The position numbers were made by a program, and so were the translations under genes. The notes under the pieces were generated by a model. That model was not told where the DNA came from, did no database searches, and saw nothing but the letters and a program-made list of their open reading frames with translations. 38,481 nt of DNA from Deltaproteobacteria bacterium (lineage in GTDB: Bacteria; SAR324; XYD2-FULL-50-16), in NCBI GenBank assembly GCA_029881655.1, contig JAOUME010000010.1, positions 1-38,481 of the forward strand, written 5' to 3'. This document shows, one piece after another, positions 1 to 9,298 of this stretch (positions are counted from its first letter, which is position 1; each line of letters begins with the position of its first letter).

Positions 1-537
1 CAACAATAGGGCACTGATGTATTGAGAGCTTTGATCGCCTGGTATTTTGACAAGCCCCCCCTTGAGGCGTTTCCCCTGAATCATGACCGGTGGGCAACCG
101 GTGTGATCGATATCCTCGACCTGTCCGCCCATGGAGTTAAGCGCCTCAATCAGGTCACGGATGGGTCTTTTTCGCATCCGCTCATTGCCGTTGAGAATAT
201 AACTTCCCTTGCCGAGGGTTAAGGCCGCGGTTAGGAATCGGGCGGCGGTTCCGGCGTTTTCGATATAGAGTTCGGTATTCAGTTTTTTGAATTCGCCACC
301 GCAACCACTTATTTCATGAACATCCTTCTTTTTAACGATGTTGGAGCCAAGCTGGTTTAAGACCTGAGTCATAAAACGGGTGTCATCAGAATTCAAAAGT
401 CCGGAGATATGGCATTTGCCCGAAGCGATGGAGGCCATCAATAAAACACGGTTCGAGATGCTTTTGGAACCGGGAATTCGGATTTCGCCCTTGATGGGGC
501 CGGATCGGGGTATTGTGATTGAGCTTGGGATCTGCAT
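1..537 (-). CDS. aroA: 3-phosphoshikimate 1-carboxyvinyltransferase (EPSP synthase), N-terminal part, truncated by window edge
   Basis: Hand translation of the minus strand from ATG at 537: MQIPSSITIPRSGPIKGEIRIPGSKSISNRVLLMASIASG...NSDDTRFMTQVLNQLGS...LYIENAGTAARFLTAALTLGKGSYILNGNERMRKRPIRDL; PGSKSxSNR and NAGTAxRFL are EPSP synthase signatures. Absent from the ORF track because it runs off the window. Confidence 0.93.
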   Translation of the reverse strand, partial: MQIPSSITIPRSGPIKGEIRIPGSKSISNRVLLMASIASGKCHISGLLNSDDTRFMTQVLNQLGSNIVKKKDVHEISGCGGEFKKLNTELYIENAGTAARFLTAALTLGKGSYILNGNERMRKRPIRDLIEALNSMGGQVEDIDHTGCPPVMIQGKRLKGGLVKIPGDQSSQYISALLL

Positions 538-627
538 TCTTCAGTTGAAATGATTGATTGGCGATGGGTAAATTCTGATGGAATTCCTAAAAAGAGTAAA
601 GCCTTAAAGAGAAATCCAGGGAGATGG

Positions 628-2076
628 TTATTTGGATGGTTTTGATCGTACCAGAATATCGGTTTCGGCGAATTTGGCCTGGATTCCGACAGCTAGCTGT
701 TTTCGGTTTAAAGGACTTGAGGTATGAGACAGGACCAGTTTTTTTGAAGGGTCGTTGATGAAATCGGTTGCCTCGCCATGGATAGGGGCTCCTCCGACAT
801 CGGACTTTTTGAGATCAAGAGGCATTTTATAGATTTCAACCAGTTTTTTATATTGGCTTTCCAGGATACCATTGGAGGAGAAGTCCTCAACAATCATCTT
901 CTTTAATGATTTCAAGGCTGTTATGTCTGAAAAATGCCCGTAAGTCTTATAACCGTCATTATCCATTGCCCTGAAGATCAAGATTGTCGTATCGGTTGGA
1001 TGGGGCGATAAGATGGGCTTGATTTCGAGGTCGCCATAGTGATTCCAGTCACCCAGCATGAGTTCATGGTAGGTGAAAAAATCACTCAGTTCCTCTTCGG
1101 GAATGCTTGTGAGAGCCGCGAGTTTTAGCAAGACGGTCTTATAGACGACACGAGTCGCGAAAATCTTGATTTTGTACTTCTTGTTGATAATTGAACATAG
1201 ACCGGCGAAATGATCGTCATGGACATGGGTAAAAAAGATACCGCCCAGATTTTCAGGTTGAAGATCAAAAGCTTCAAGAGTGGTTCGGATTTGCGGGCCA
1301 GTATCAATTAAAAAGGCTTTCCCGTCGTAGACCACAATACTTCCCAGACAAGGCCGATTCGGATCCCAACCATCTCCTTCGCCCGTATGAATAACGGCAA
1401 ATAAAGCCTCCGGTATCTTCGCAGGGGGAAGTTTATAGGAAGTTTTATAGGATTCACCTTTTTTTAAGTTCAAGTCGACTTCAATGGAATCGCCTTTATA
1501 ACTAAGAGTAAATCGGTTTAAAGCCGTCCTTTTGATATAAAACCCGGAGTGAATTTCAATCTCTTGATCTTCAAGAGGGATGCAGTCTAAGAGTTGATCG
1601 GTCCTTAAAAAATCTCCAAAGGCGAAGTTGAGCTTGTAGCTGATATTTTCTTTCGCGAACTGGGCTGTTTCTCCCAACTGGGTGTATTCTTCCTCTGAAA
1701 CCAAACCGAAATTACCCCTGTAAAAGTAATCCATTTGAGCCTTAAGTTGCTCGGTTTTTCCAATTAAAATGGGTTTCTGATTGGTGTTGTTTGGATGGTT
1801 GGGGATGATCATGCCCTGTTTATAAAGCATGTGCAAAAGAGGAAATTCGCTTAAATTTGAGAGCATTTCATTTTGAAATAGCTGATCTGATAGAAGAACA
1901 GCATTGGGACCACTCTCAAAAGTCCGCCCATCCTTTTGCGTCAGGGGCAACAAACTTTGCTGACTTAAGTGTTTAACAATATCAGCAGGGCATGCGCATA
2001 GAAGCTTGATATCAATCTCTGGAACTTCAACCCAGTAGACTGCCGGTTGAACAAGTTTTTTTGTTATGAGGCCCAT
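628..2076 (-). CDS. MBL-fold metallo-hydrolase with about 200-aa non-MBL N-terminal extension
   Basis: 482-aa ORF; THVHDDHFAGL (HxHxDH) motif, DTGPQIRTTLEAF, later GHFSD and LSHTS segments. Confidence 0.8.
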   Translation of the reverse strand: MGLITKKLVQPAVYWVEVPEIDIKLLCACPADIVKHLSQQSLLPLTQKDGRTFESGPNAVLLSDQLFQNEMLSNLSEFPLLHMLYKQGMIIPNHPNNTNQKPILIGKTEQLKAQMDYFYRGNFGLVSEEEYTQLGETAQFAKENISYKLNFAFGDFLRTDQLLDCIPLEDQEIEIHSGFYIKRTALNRFTLSYKGDSIEVDLNLKKGESYKTSYKLPPAKIPEALFAVIHTGEGDGWDPNRPCLGSIVVYDGKAFLIDTGPQIRTTLEAFDLQPENLGGIFFTHVHDDHFAGLCSIINKKYKIKIFATRVVYKTVLLKLAALTSIPEEELSDFFTYHELMLGDWNHYGDLEIKPILSPHPTDTTILIFRAMDNDGYKTYGHFSDITALKSLKKMIVEDFSSNGILESQYKKLVEIYKMPLDLKKSDVGGAPIHGEATDFINDPSKKLVLSHTSSPLNRKQLAVGIQAKFAETDILVRSKPSK

Positions 2077-2236
2077 TTGATAAAAAAATAATTAATTTTA
2101 AAATTAAATATCATAGTTCGGTCAGCTAATTAATCTTTGCTATTGCTAGCCATAGGATTTGCGTTGATGCATTTTTGATGCTAGGTTCTAATTAATGTGG
2201 AAATTTATTAATATTACTATGATAATAACATAGTCA

Positions 2237-2779
2237 CTATAATTTGTTTTTCAGGTACGCGTCAATCTTATCGTCAATCGCCAGAGTCGTCTGACTAAAT
2301 ATTTTTACGTTTTTTTGATGAACCCAATCAAAAAAAGAATTGATGACATAGCTGTACATAGGATCGATTAGGATATTGACATCCATACCGAGGGTCGAGT
2401 GAGCAAAATTGATGATGTTATGAAAATCGTCTCTTGGTATGCCGATCAGTTTGACGATCTGGCCCAGCATGATCTTTTCTTCGTCCATAATAACCCCATC
2501 CACTACCGCCATCGCGATTAGGTCGAGAAAGAAACTGTAGTGAAGCTTTTTGCTTTTGATTTCGTTAAATATGGCTTCAATTTGCGCATCATTGTAGTCT
2601 TGCGTTTTAATGATGCGCTCCTTATGTTTTTCATTGAGTCCAAAATTACCAATCATTTTTTCCAGCAATTCCACTTCGTTTTTATCGAGTTTATTGTCGA
2701 TTCTAGCCATGTGGCTGATTAAAGACAAATAATTGACTCTGGTTTTGACGCTGGTTCTGCAAATATTTGGAAGTCTCAT
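2237..2779 (-). CDS. TerB-like (tellurite resistance TerB family) protein
   Basis: 180-aa ORF, all-helical; 'LISHMARIDNKLDKNEVELLEKMIGNFGL...DLIAMAVVDGVIMDEEKIMLGQIVKLIGI' resembles paired acidic TerB helices. Confidence 0.6.
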   Translation of the reverse strand: MRLPNICRTSVKTRVNYLSLISHMARIDNKLDKNEVELLEKMIGNFGLNEKHKERIIKTQDYNDAQIEAIFNEIKSKKLHYSFFLDLIAMAVVDGVIMDEEKIMLGQIVKLIGIPRDDFHNIINFAHSTLGMDVNILIDPMYSYVINSFFDWVHQKNVKIFSQTTLAIDDKIDAYLKNKL

Positions 2780-2982
2780 TTCACGGTCACTTAACAGTTT
2801 GAATTAAAAAGAATTTAAATACTTTTGACGCCTGTTGACTTTTATTCTTTTCTTTTTGTAGTACAATGATTTAAAAAAAGATGCTATCAAAAACTTTATA
2901 TCGAATCCGTTGTCAGAAAGATTCTACGGATTCAACTTCAAGCAAATCATAAAATAAATATCTCATATTATCCCAGGCTCTA

Positions 2983-4059
2983 ATGACCTTTACCCTAAAA
3001 ACCCTATCCCAGGAATTGGGAGCTGAATTTAATGGCAATGAAAAACTGGTCATTGACCATGCCTGCGGAATGGATAACCTGTCTGAGGGGGGGCTTGCCT
3101 ACATTGCCAACCCTAAGGAATTATCCAGCTTGCCTACACCCGAGGGTGTCTTTGACTCTCGAGAGAAATCACTTGAAGCGTCGAGCGATGCATCCACCGT
3201 GGCTTTTATTGTGCCTAAAAGCACAAAATATACTCATCACAACGTCATCTTCGCGGATGATCCGCTGGAAATGCATGTCAGAGCAACACTGCTGATTCAT
3301 ACCCCGCATAAAGTAAAGCCTCATGTTGATTCCAGAGCCATTATTGGGAAAAAGGTAAAATTGGGAAAGCAAGTAATGATCCACGCTGGCGCGGTCATCT
3401 ATGACGAGGTATCCATCGGGGATCATAGCGTGATTCATGCGGGAGTTGTCGTTATGCGGCAGGCCGAAATCGGGAGCGACTGCGTTCTTTTTCCAAATGT
3501 AACGCTGGCTGAGCGTACCAAGATCGGAAACCGCGTTGTGATTCATCCGTCTAGCGTGATAGGCTCTGACGGTTTCGGGTTTTATCAAAGGGACAAACTC
3601 AATAAAAAAATTCCTCAAATCGGGAGGGTTCTGATCGAAGACGATGTAGAAATTGGTTCGTGCTGCGCGATCGATCGGGCTCGATTCAGTGAAACCATTA
3701 TCAAAAGTGGCTGCAAACTGGACAACCTGATCCACATCGCGCATAACGTGGAGTTAGGAGAGAATTCACTGATTGCGGCACAGTCTGGCATCGCGGGAAG
3801 CACAAAAACGGGAAACCATTTGATGATGGGGGGACAATCGGGGATTCGAGATAATCTAGAGATCGGAAGCCACGTCACCCTACTGGCGAGAACCTTGATA
3901 TCCTCTAAAACGAGAGATGAGGAGACCGTGGCCGGAATGCCTTCCAGGCCTATTGCTCAGTGGAGAGAAATCCAAGCTAAAATCAACAGTCTAAAGAGTC
4001 TCTACGATAAGGTTCACCAAATTGAACAAGCCCTTAAACAAAAAGGGCTTATCGATTAG
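2983..4059 (+). CDS. lpxD: UDP-3-O-acylglucosamine N-acyltransferase
   Basis: Left-handed beta-helix hexapeptide repeats, '[15 protein letters not shown]' and '[48 protein letters not shown]', canonical LpxD sequence. Confidence 0.96.
   Translation: MTFTLKTLSQELGAEFNGNEKLVIDHACGMDNLSEGGLAYIANPKELSSLPTPEGVFDSREKSLEASSDASTVAFIVPKSTKYTHHNVIFADDPLEMHVRATLLIHTPHKVKPHVDSRAIIGKKVKLGKQVMIHAGAVIYDEVSIGDHSVIHAGVVVMRQAEIGSDCVLFPNVTLAERTKIGNRVVIHPSSVIGSDGFGFYQRDKLNKKIPQIGRVLIEDDVEIGSCCAIDRARFSETIIKSGCKLDNLIHIAHNVELGENSLIAAQSGIAGSTKTGNHLMMGGQSGIRDNLEIGSHVTLLARTLISSKTRDEETVAGMPSRPIAQWREIQAKINSLKSLYDKVHQIEQALKQKGLID
4028..4050. repeat. 8-bp perfect inverted repeat (AAGCCCTT-N7-AAGGGCTT) at the 3' end of lpxD
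   Basis: Read directly; overlaps lpxD codons [11 protein letters not shown]; no T-run follows on either strand. Confidence 0.6.
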
Positions 4060-4114
4060 CGGTTATCATAGGACTGGATTTATGCGGGTTTTCCTACCTA
4101 TTTAGAAGCCTGAA

Positions 4115-7100
4115 TTAATTTTCCAATTCAGACAAAAACGCTTTTTGTTCTTGATAATCGCTATTTTCAATCCCAATCAAACTCTGAAGGACTCTCCAGT
4201 TCTTTCTCCGTTCAATAGCAAAAAGCGCCATATGTCGGCTGATTCCAACCGGTTTCATCAGATCGCCCTTCTCAACCAGGATATAGACACCTTTCACAGG
4301 AATATAGGCCCGATGTTTAGGATTTAAGAAACTACGGTTGGTAATATCGTTTTGAGTTGTCCTTTTTAAGATTTCATCGAGATGAGTAAGATTTTTCTCC
4401 TCCCCCTTGGCGATCTTAAAGAAATGTTTTCTGAAGCGGGCCTCTGTGGTGGCCCAATGTGCGACTGTATAGTTATATTTATCCTTGGTACCGGGGATGG
4501 TTTTCCGCATCCAGTCGTTTTTAAGGTTTGGATTTCCCTTCAAGGAAAGACTTAAACGGAAGTCTTCACCCAAAGAGGGATTAAAGACGAATTCAGGCAT
4601 CCCCCTGGAATCGCGGATCAATTTCGCCTGTTCGGTCGATTTGTCATCTGGTACGCCATGTTCCGGCTGACAGGTACTAAAGGCCTGAATATAGGCGGTT
4701 CCGCGGTACAAAAGCCCATCAAGGATAGTGCGGAACAGATTTGCGGCATTGGCCATGGATACCTGCCCCACAAAAGGACTCCCGTGACCATACAACAAGG
4801 TTCCGGCAACCTCTTTTCTTTCGGTGAGTTTCCCTTCCGTTGCGGCTCCAGCCTGGTTCATGTCGAATCCACCGGGCATGACAGAACTATCGGAGTTTTG
4901 CCCTCCAGTATTGGAGTAGACTTGGGTATCCAGCATTAAAACCTTCATGTTGGGTCGGTTTTGCAAGACGACCTTGGATAAGTTCTGGTAACCTATATCC
5001 CCGATCGCGCCGTCTCCCCCGACAGCCCAGACCTTGGGAAGCTCAGTAATCTCAAGGTCGGTCATGTGAGCGTCGCTAAAATGGGTGTAGGTGAAATAAT
5101 CCTCAGCCGTATAGGAATCGCCGTCTACATTCAGGATAAAATCGGTGAGTCTTTCGGGGATGACCGAGCGTTTGCCGTGATCGATGATGATCGATTCGCT
5201 CCAAAGCCATCCAATGGTCGGACTATCCTGAAAAAGAGAGTTCATCCATGGATATTGATGCGGATTGTTAGGATGGGTCGATCCGTAAACGCTGTTGCAT
5301 CCCGTGCTGGAGGTCATCATCATAACGGACATTCCGTTTGAGTATCGCTCGTCGACAGCTCTTAGATCCCGATGGTTAAAGGCATCTTGTCTTAATACCA
5401 GATTCAGGGCATTGATCAGGTCCTTATCGGAGCCCTTAAAATTCTCATCCATGTATTTGACGCTGGCTTGGTCGTTTTCCGAACCCAATCCCAAAATAAG
5501 ATGCTTAACAGATCTGCTCCAGTAGAGATAAGAATCGGGATCTTTCTTCTTTAGACTTTCGAGATTTTTTAGTCCGTTTTCTACGAGCTGAACGGCCTTT
5601 TTGTTGAGCCGCTCCGACTTTGCATGATAAAGGGGTCTCATATAGGCTTCGGTTAATCCCGAAACGGCCTTAAGGACGGTTTTTTCACCACAGCCCGCGC
5701 AAGCACCATCCCCGGAGACCAGAGCGTCATAATAGCTACGTACCATGAGATGGTTCTGGAGAACCGCGGCTTTGCTTTCAATGGGTTTGTCCGCGTTAAA
5801 TTTACCCAGGTATTTTTGGGTTGTCTCAGGCATCAGGTCCATAAACTGGATGGAAGTGTGATTCTCACCGTTGATTTCCTCGGTCTCCAATACCATCTTC
5901 AAGGCGTTGTGTTCACCGCATTCAAGCACGCATTCCCCGCAACCCTTGCAAAGATCACTGATCATGATGCTGAAGACTCCGCCTGTGCCTTTTTCTTTTT
6001 TCTCGGGAATCTCGAAGATGGGACGAACCTTGGCGTATGAAACGGGATAGATGCTTAAAATCGCACGCAATTCCTTTTTAGAGGATTCATAAGCCCGATT
6101 GTCTTTGATGGTTGGTTTTTTTGAGACAGCCAGTTCAAGATGCTTTTCGAAAATATCCACAAAAGCTGGCGGCGCATTTTTCTTATCCTGCGCTATTTCG
6201 AGCATCTCGACCCGTAAGGTATCATCGATTTCAGGAATGAGTGCCAGCAGGTCTTTTTTTATTGTATCATCTGAAACATAATGCTTAACGGCAGTCTCGA
6301 TTACCGTGGAGATATCCTGTGCGGTATTGGGTAGTGCCGTATCAGGACATGAAACGATGCAATCCATGCATTGCGTGCAATTTTCAGGAAAATATTTAGG
6401 TACTTTGCGTCTGGAAACGTACTTGCTGTTGGTCGCGGCCGTCGCGGCGGCCATGATCCCGGTCGAAGCAAGCGCGGATGATGGCTGATTGTAGCCATAA
6501 CCGGCTCTAAACTCGGAATTATATTTCTCGAGTGTTTGCATGGGCGCTTTTTGAGGCTGCTCTTTTTGCTGATGGGTTAAAAGGTCGAACCTGCCAGCCC
6601 CTGTGACCGGCATAATCGTTTCACCTCTCATGCTGGACGTGTCTGGCGCGTCAACTTTTCCGGGAGTGGCTTCCCATACCATTTCAAAGCCTTTTTTCAT
6701 GACCGTCATGTTAGACTGAACGACATCATTTCCAAAACGGCTGAATTTTTTATCGTATTGTGCCTCGACCGTTTTCAAAAATTCATCATCTGGGATATTG
6801 TTGTCCTTTAAAAAACGGCCGACCTTAAAAAATGCACCTAAAAACGAGTTTCCTTGCATTCTAAACTGCAAGTCACCCCTGTCGGTCGCGTCGGTGGCAA
6901 TTTTAAAACCCTCGAGCCCGTAAAGGCGTATATTTTTATCCAGGATCTCCTGGCGGTGTTCTCTTGGGATTCTTTTCCAGAATCCCTCAGAGGTCGTCTC
7001 ATTGCTCTCGATGATTAAGGCGCCCCCTTCATTAAGACCCGCGAGTGGATTGGTATGGGTAAATGCCTTTGGATCACAGCACAGCACAACGTCTACATGA

Positions 7101-8752
7101 CGAAGGTCACAATTAACCCTGATTCTCTCAGGAGCGACAACCAGGAAGTAACTGGTTGGGGCGCCTTTTTTCTCGGAACCGTATTTGGGATTGGCGCTGA
7201 TATGGTTTACCTCGGCGTAATTACCATCCTCATCTTTACAGTCATCGCGGACAGCAATGTAAGAGCTTAACTCGCCCAGGATTTCGCCCAGGTTTTTACC
7301 CGTGGTGATGGCTCCCCATCCCCCAATCGAGTGAAACCTGATGGCGATTGATTGATCAGGTAGAAGACTCGGGGTTTCATCTGATTCAACAGCATAGGGG
7401 TGATCCACACCTATATAGACGAAGCTGACACCATCAGAGGCTTTTTTGCCGTCCTTGCGGGCAATCTTACCTGTAACGAATTCATAAGCGCCCAAGACAC
7501 CCTCGGGTCTGAAATCCCTGGAACCAAGACCATAGACGCCTGAAAAAATTCTGGGGAGTTCTTCACAGGAAAGTTTGGGTAAATGGGCAAAGGCATTGGT
7601 ATCTGAGTTGTTGTGCGCTTTTGAAAGAGCGGTTCTTATATCCCTGGCCAGCGGATTGTCCCCTGATGTCTGATCATCCATTCTCTCAAGCACGATCACA
7701 TTTTTTCTTCCCCTTAAAGCTTCGATAATGGCTTTTTCAGGAAAGGGTCTGATGACATTGATATGAATGACGCCGACTTCTTCATTTCTGGTTTGCTTGA
7801 TGTAATCGACTGCGGCTTCAATATTCTCGGCGGATGATCCGAGCGATATAAAGATAGTGTCGGCTTTCTCACAGTTATATTGAGAAATCAGACCGTAGTA
7901 CCGACCCGTCAGGTCGCCAAAATCCTGGTAAGCTTTTTCAAAAAATCCTAAAATTGGTTCTACGAAATTATTTCTTCTTGCGATAACCCCGTTCATGTAA
8001 TGCTCCTGGTTTTGAACCGGGCCCATTAATATCGGATTTTTCAGGTCAATGCATTCAGGCACTCTTCGGCGTGTTTTGCCGAATAGCTCTCTCTGAGCGT
8101 CTGTTGGGCATTCGATTATATCGTCCGGTCTTCCAAGAAATTCCCGAATTAGACCTTCATCCGGCAACAAAAAAGTTCTTTCCAGGTGAGAGGTCAAAAA
8201 ACCGTCCTGGACGTTGATGCCTGGGTTCAAGGCGAGTTCGTTGACCCGTCTTAAAATTAATGCCTGATCTGAAGCCTGTTGAGCGTCCTTGGAAAAAAGC
8301 ATGCTCCATCCGGTGTCGAGTAGCGTGTAAACGTCATCATGGCCGCAGTGGACGTTCAAGGCTGATTTCGTCAAGGCCCTGGCCGCAATCTGGACGACCA
8401 TGGTACTGAGCTTCGCGGGGGCGTGATAGTAGGGTTCAAGACCGTAGACGACACCTTGACCGGAAGTGAAATTAACCACCCGCTTACCCGTGATGGAGAT
8501 AGCGATGGCACCAGATTGAGCCGCGTGCTCCCCTTCGGCCTCTATGGCTATTTTTGAGTCGCCAAAGACGTTCAATTCGCCGTTCGCGAAAGAAAGTTGG
8601 AAATTTTCACCCATTTCGGTTGACGGGGTAATCGGATAAAATACTCCCGCTTCGGCCAATCTCGCTTCAGTATAGTAGCTGACTAACTGGTTTCCGTTGG
8701 TTGTGATTCTTTTACCTGGATATTTCGGTTTTTTCTTGATTTCCTGGCTCAT
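4115..8752 (-). CDS. nifJ: Pyruvate:ferredoxin (flavodoxin) oxidoreductase, long form (1545 aa)
   Basis: N-terminal 'GVFYPITPSTEMGE', EKR-like gamma segment 'IRFHSIGGWGAITTGKNL', two cluster motifs CTQCMDCIVSCP and CKGCGECVLEC, TPP domain 'DGACAGCGEKTVLKAV', 'GGDGAIGDIGYQNLSKV', 'LDTQVYSNTGGQNS'. Confidence 0.92.
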   Translation of the reverse strand: MSQEIKKKPKYPGKRITTNGNQLVSYYTEARLAEAGVFYPITPSTEMGENFQLSFANGELNVFGDSKIAIEAEGEHAAQSGAIAISITGKRVVNFTSGQGVVYGLEPYYHAPAKLSTMVVQIAARALTKSALNVHCGHDDVYTLLDTGWSMLFSKDAQQASDQALILRRVNELALNPGINVQDGFLTSHLERTFLLPDEGLIREFLGRPDDIIECPTDAQRELFGKTRRRVPECIDLKNPILMGPVQNQEHYMNGVIARRNNFVEPILGFFEKAYQDFGDLTGRYYGLISQYNCEKADTIFISLGSSAENIEAAVDYIKQTRNEEVGVIHINVIRPFPEKAIIEALRGRKNVIVLERMDDQTSGDNPLARDIRTALSKAHNNSDTNAFAHLPKLSCEELPRIFSGVYGLGSRDFRPEGVLGAYEFVTGKIARKDGKKASDGVSFVYIGVDHPYAVESDETPSLLPDQSIAIRFHSIGGWGAITTGKNLGEILGELSSYIAVRDDCKDEDGNYAEVNHISANPKYGSEKKGAPTSYFLVVAPERIRVNCDLRHVDVVLCCDPKAFTHTNPLAGLNEGGALIIESNETTSEGFWKRIPREHRQEILDKNIRLYGLEGFKIATDATDRGDLQFRMQGNSFLGAFFKVGRFLKDNNIPDDEFLKTVEAQYDKKFSRFGNDVVQSNMTVMKKGFEMVWEATPGKVDAPDTSSMRGETIMPVTGAGRFDLLTHQQKEQPQKAPMQTLEKYNSEFRAGYGYNQPSSALASTGIMAAATAATNSKYVSRRKVPKYFPENCTQCMDCIVSCPDTALPNTAQDISTVIETAVKHYVSDDTIKKDLLALIPEIDDTLRVEMLEIAQDKKNAPPAFVDIFEKHLELAVSKKPTIKDNRAYESSKKELRAILSIYPVSYAKVRPIFEIPEKKEKGTGGVFSIMISDLCKGCGECVLECGEHNALKMVLETEEINGENHTSIQFMDLMPETTQKYLGKFNADKPIESKAAVLQNHLMVRSYYDALVSGDGACAGCGEKTVLKAVSGLTEAYMRPLYHAKSERLNKKAVQLVENGLKNLESLKKKDPDSYLYWSRSVKHLILGLGSENDQASVKYMDENFKGSDKDLINALNLVLRQDAFNHRDLRAVDERYSNGMSVMMMTSSTGCNSVYGSTHPNNPHQYPWMNSLFQDSPTIGWLWSESIIIDHGKRSVIPERLTDFILNVDGDSYTAEDYFTYTHFSDAHMTDLEITELPKVWAVGGDGAIGDIGYQNLSKVVLQNRPNMKVLMLDTQVYSNTGGQNSDSSVMPGGFDMNQAGAATEGKLTERKEVAGTLLYGHGSPFVGQVSMANAANLFRTILDGLLYRGTAYIQAFSTCQPEHGVPDDKSTEQAKLIRDSRGMPEFVFNPSLGEDFRLSLSLKGNPNLKNDWMRKTIPGTKDKYNYTVAHWATTEARFRKHFFKIAKGEEKNLTHLDEILKRTTQNDITNRSFLNPKHRAYIPVKGVYILVEKGDLMKPVGISRHMALFAIERRKNWRVLQSLIGIENSDYQEQKAFLSELEN

Positions 8753-8825
8753 TATGGCTTCCTAGATCGGTTTGGTTTTTATAATGGTCTATACTGCCTA
8801 CCAAATAAATTAACGATTTTGTTTT

Positions 8826-8870
8826 ATGCCGTAAAGGGTTAAATCAATATTATTTAACAATCTACGGCAT
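8826..8870. promoter_or_regulatory. 45-bp nested inverted repeat upstream of the PFOR gene
   Basis: ATGCCGTA-aagg-GTTAAAT-caatatt-ATTTAAC-aatc-TACGGCAT: outer 8-bp and inner 7-bp perfect arms around one centre; 74-118 bp upstream of the nifJ start codon. Confidence 0.6.
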
Positions 8871-9298
8871 TTGACTTACGTATTTAATGATAAATGAAAT
8901 TAAGCAATGGGAACTAAATTTGGGCTTTATGTCCAGCCTTTTTAAAAGCAAATGGCTAAAGGAGGTTTAAAGTGAAATGGGAATTTATCATGTTCTAAAC
9001 GAAGTCCCGAAAAAATTTGAAAAGAATCGGATCGCTCACCTTTGCTTATTGGCCTGATATTGAGAATCGATAAAATATAAATCTCAAAAATTACCTGACA
9101 AAAACGGGTTTCTTCGGCGAAGTCGCAACAAAACATCACGTCATTTTCAAGGCAACGAATGCAGTTCGATAAGGGTGATTCTTCTTTAAACCAGAAACAA
9201 CTTTAAAGAAACTTATCAAATAGATCAACTTCCGCAACGGATAAATATTATCTTTTGGTAAAAAGGACTACTTTGGGTGGTAAAGCGAATTGGGTATC

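Noticed and set aside
22-222. Plus-strand ORF of 66 aa
   Set aside because: Antisense to aroA, whose minus-strand translation is convincing; shadow ORF.
2216-2234. ACTATG-N7-CATAGT inverted repeat downstream of the TerB-like gene
   Set aside because: Only 6 bp and AT-rich, without a T-run; too weak to call a terminator.
3169-3744. 191-aa minus-strand ORF
   Set aside because: Lies entirely antisense within lpxD; no recognisable domain.
8942-9139. 65-aa minus-strand ORF between nuoN and nifJ
   Set aside because: No recognisable family or clear ribosome-binding site; could be chance in the 546-bp gap.
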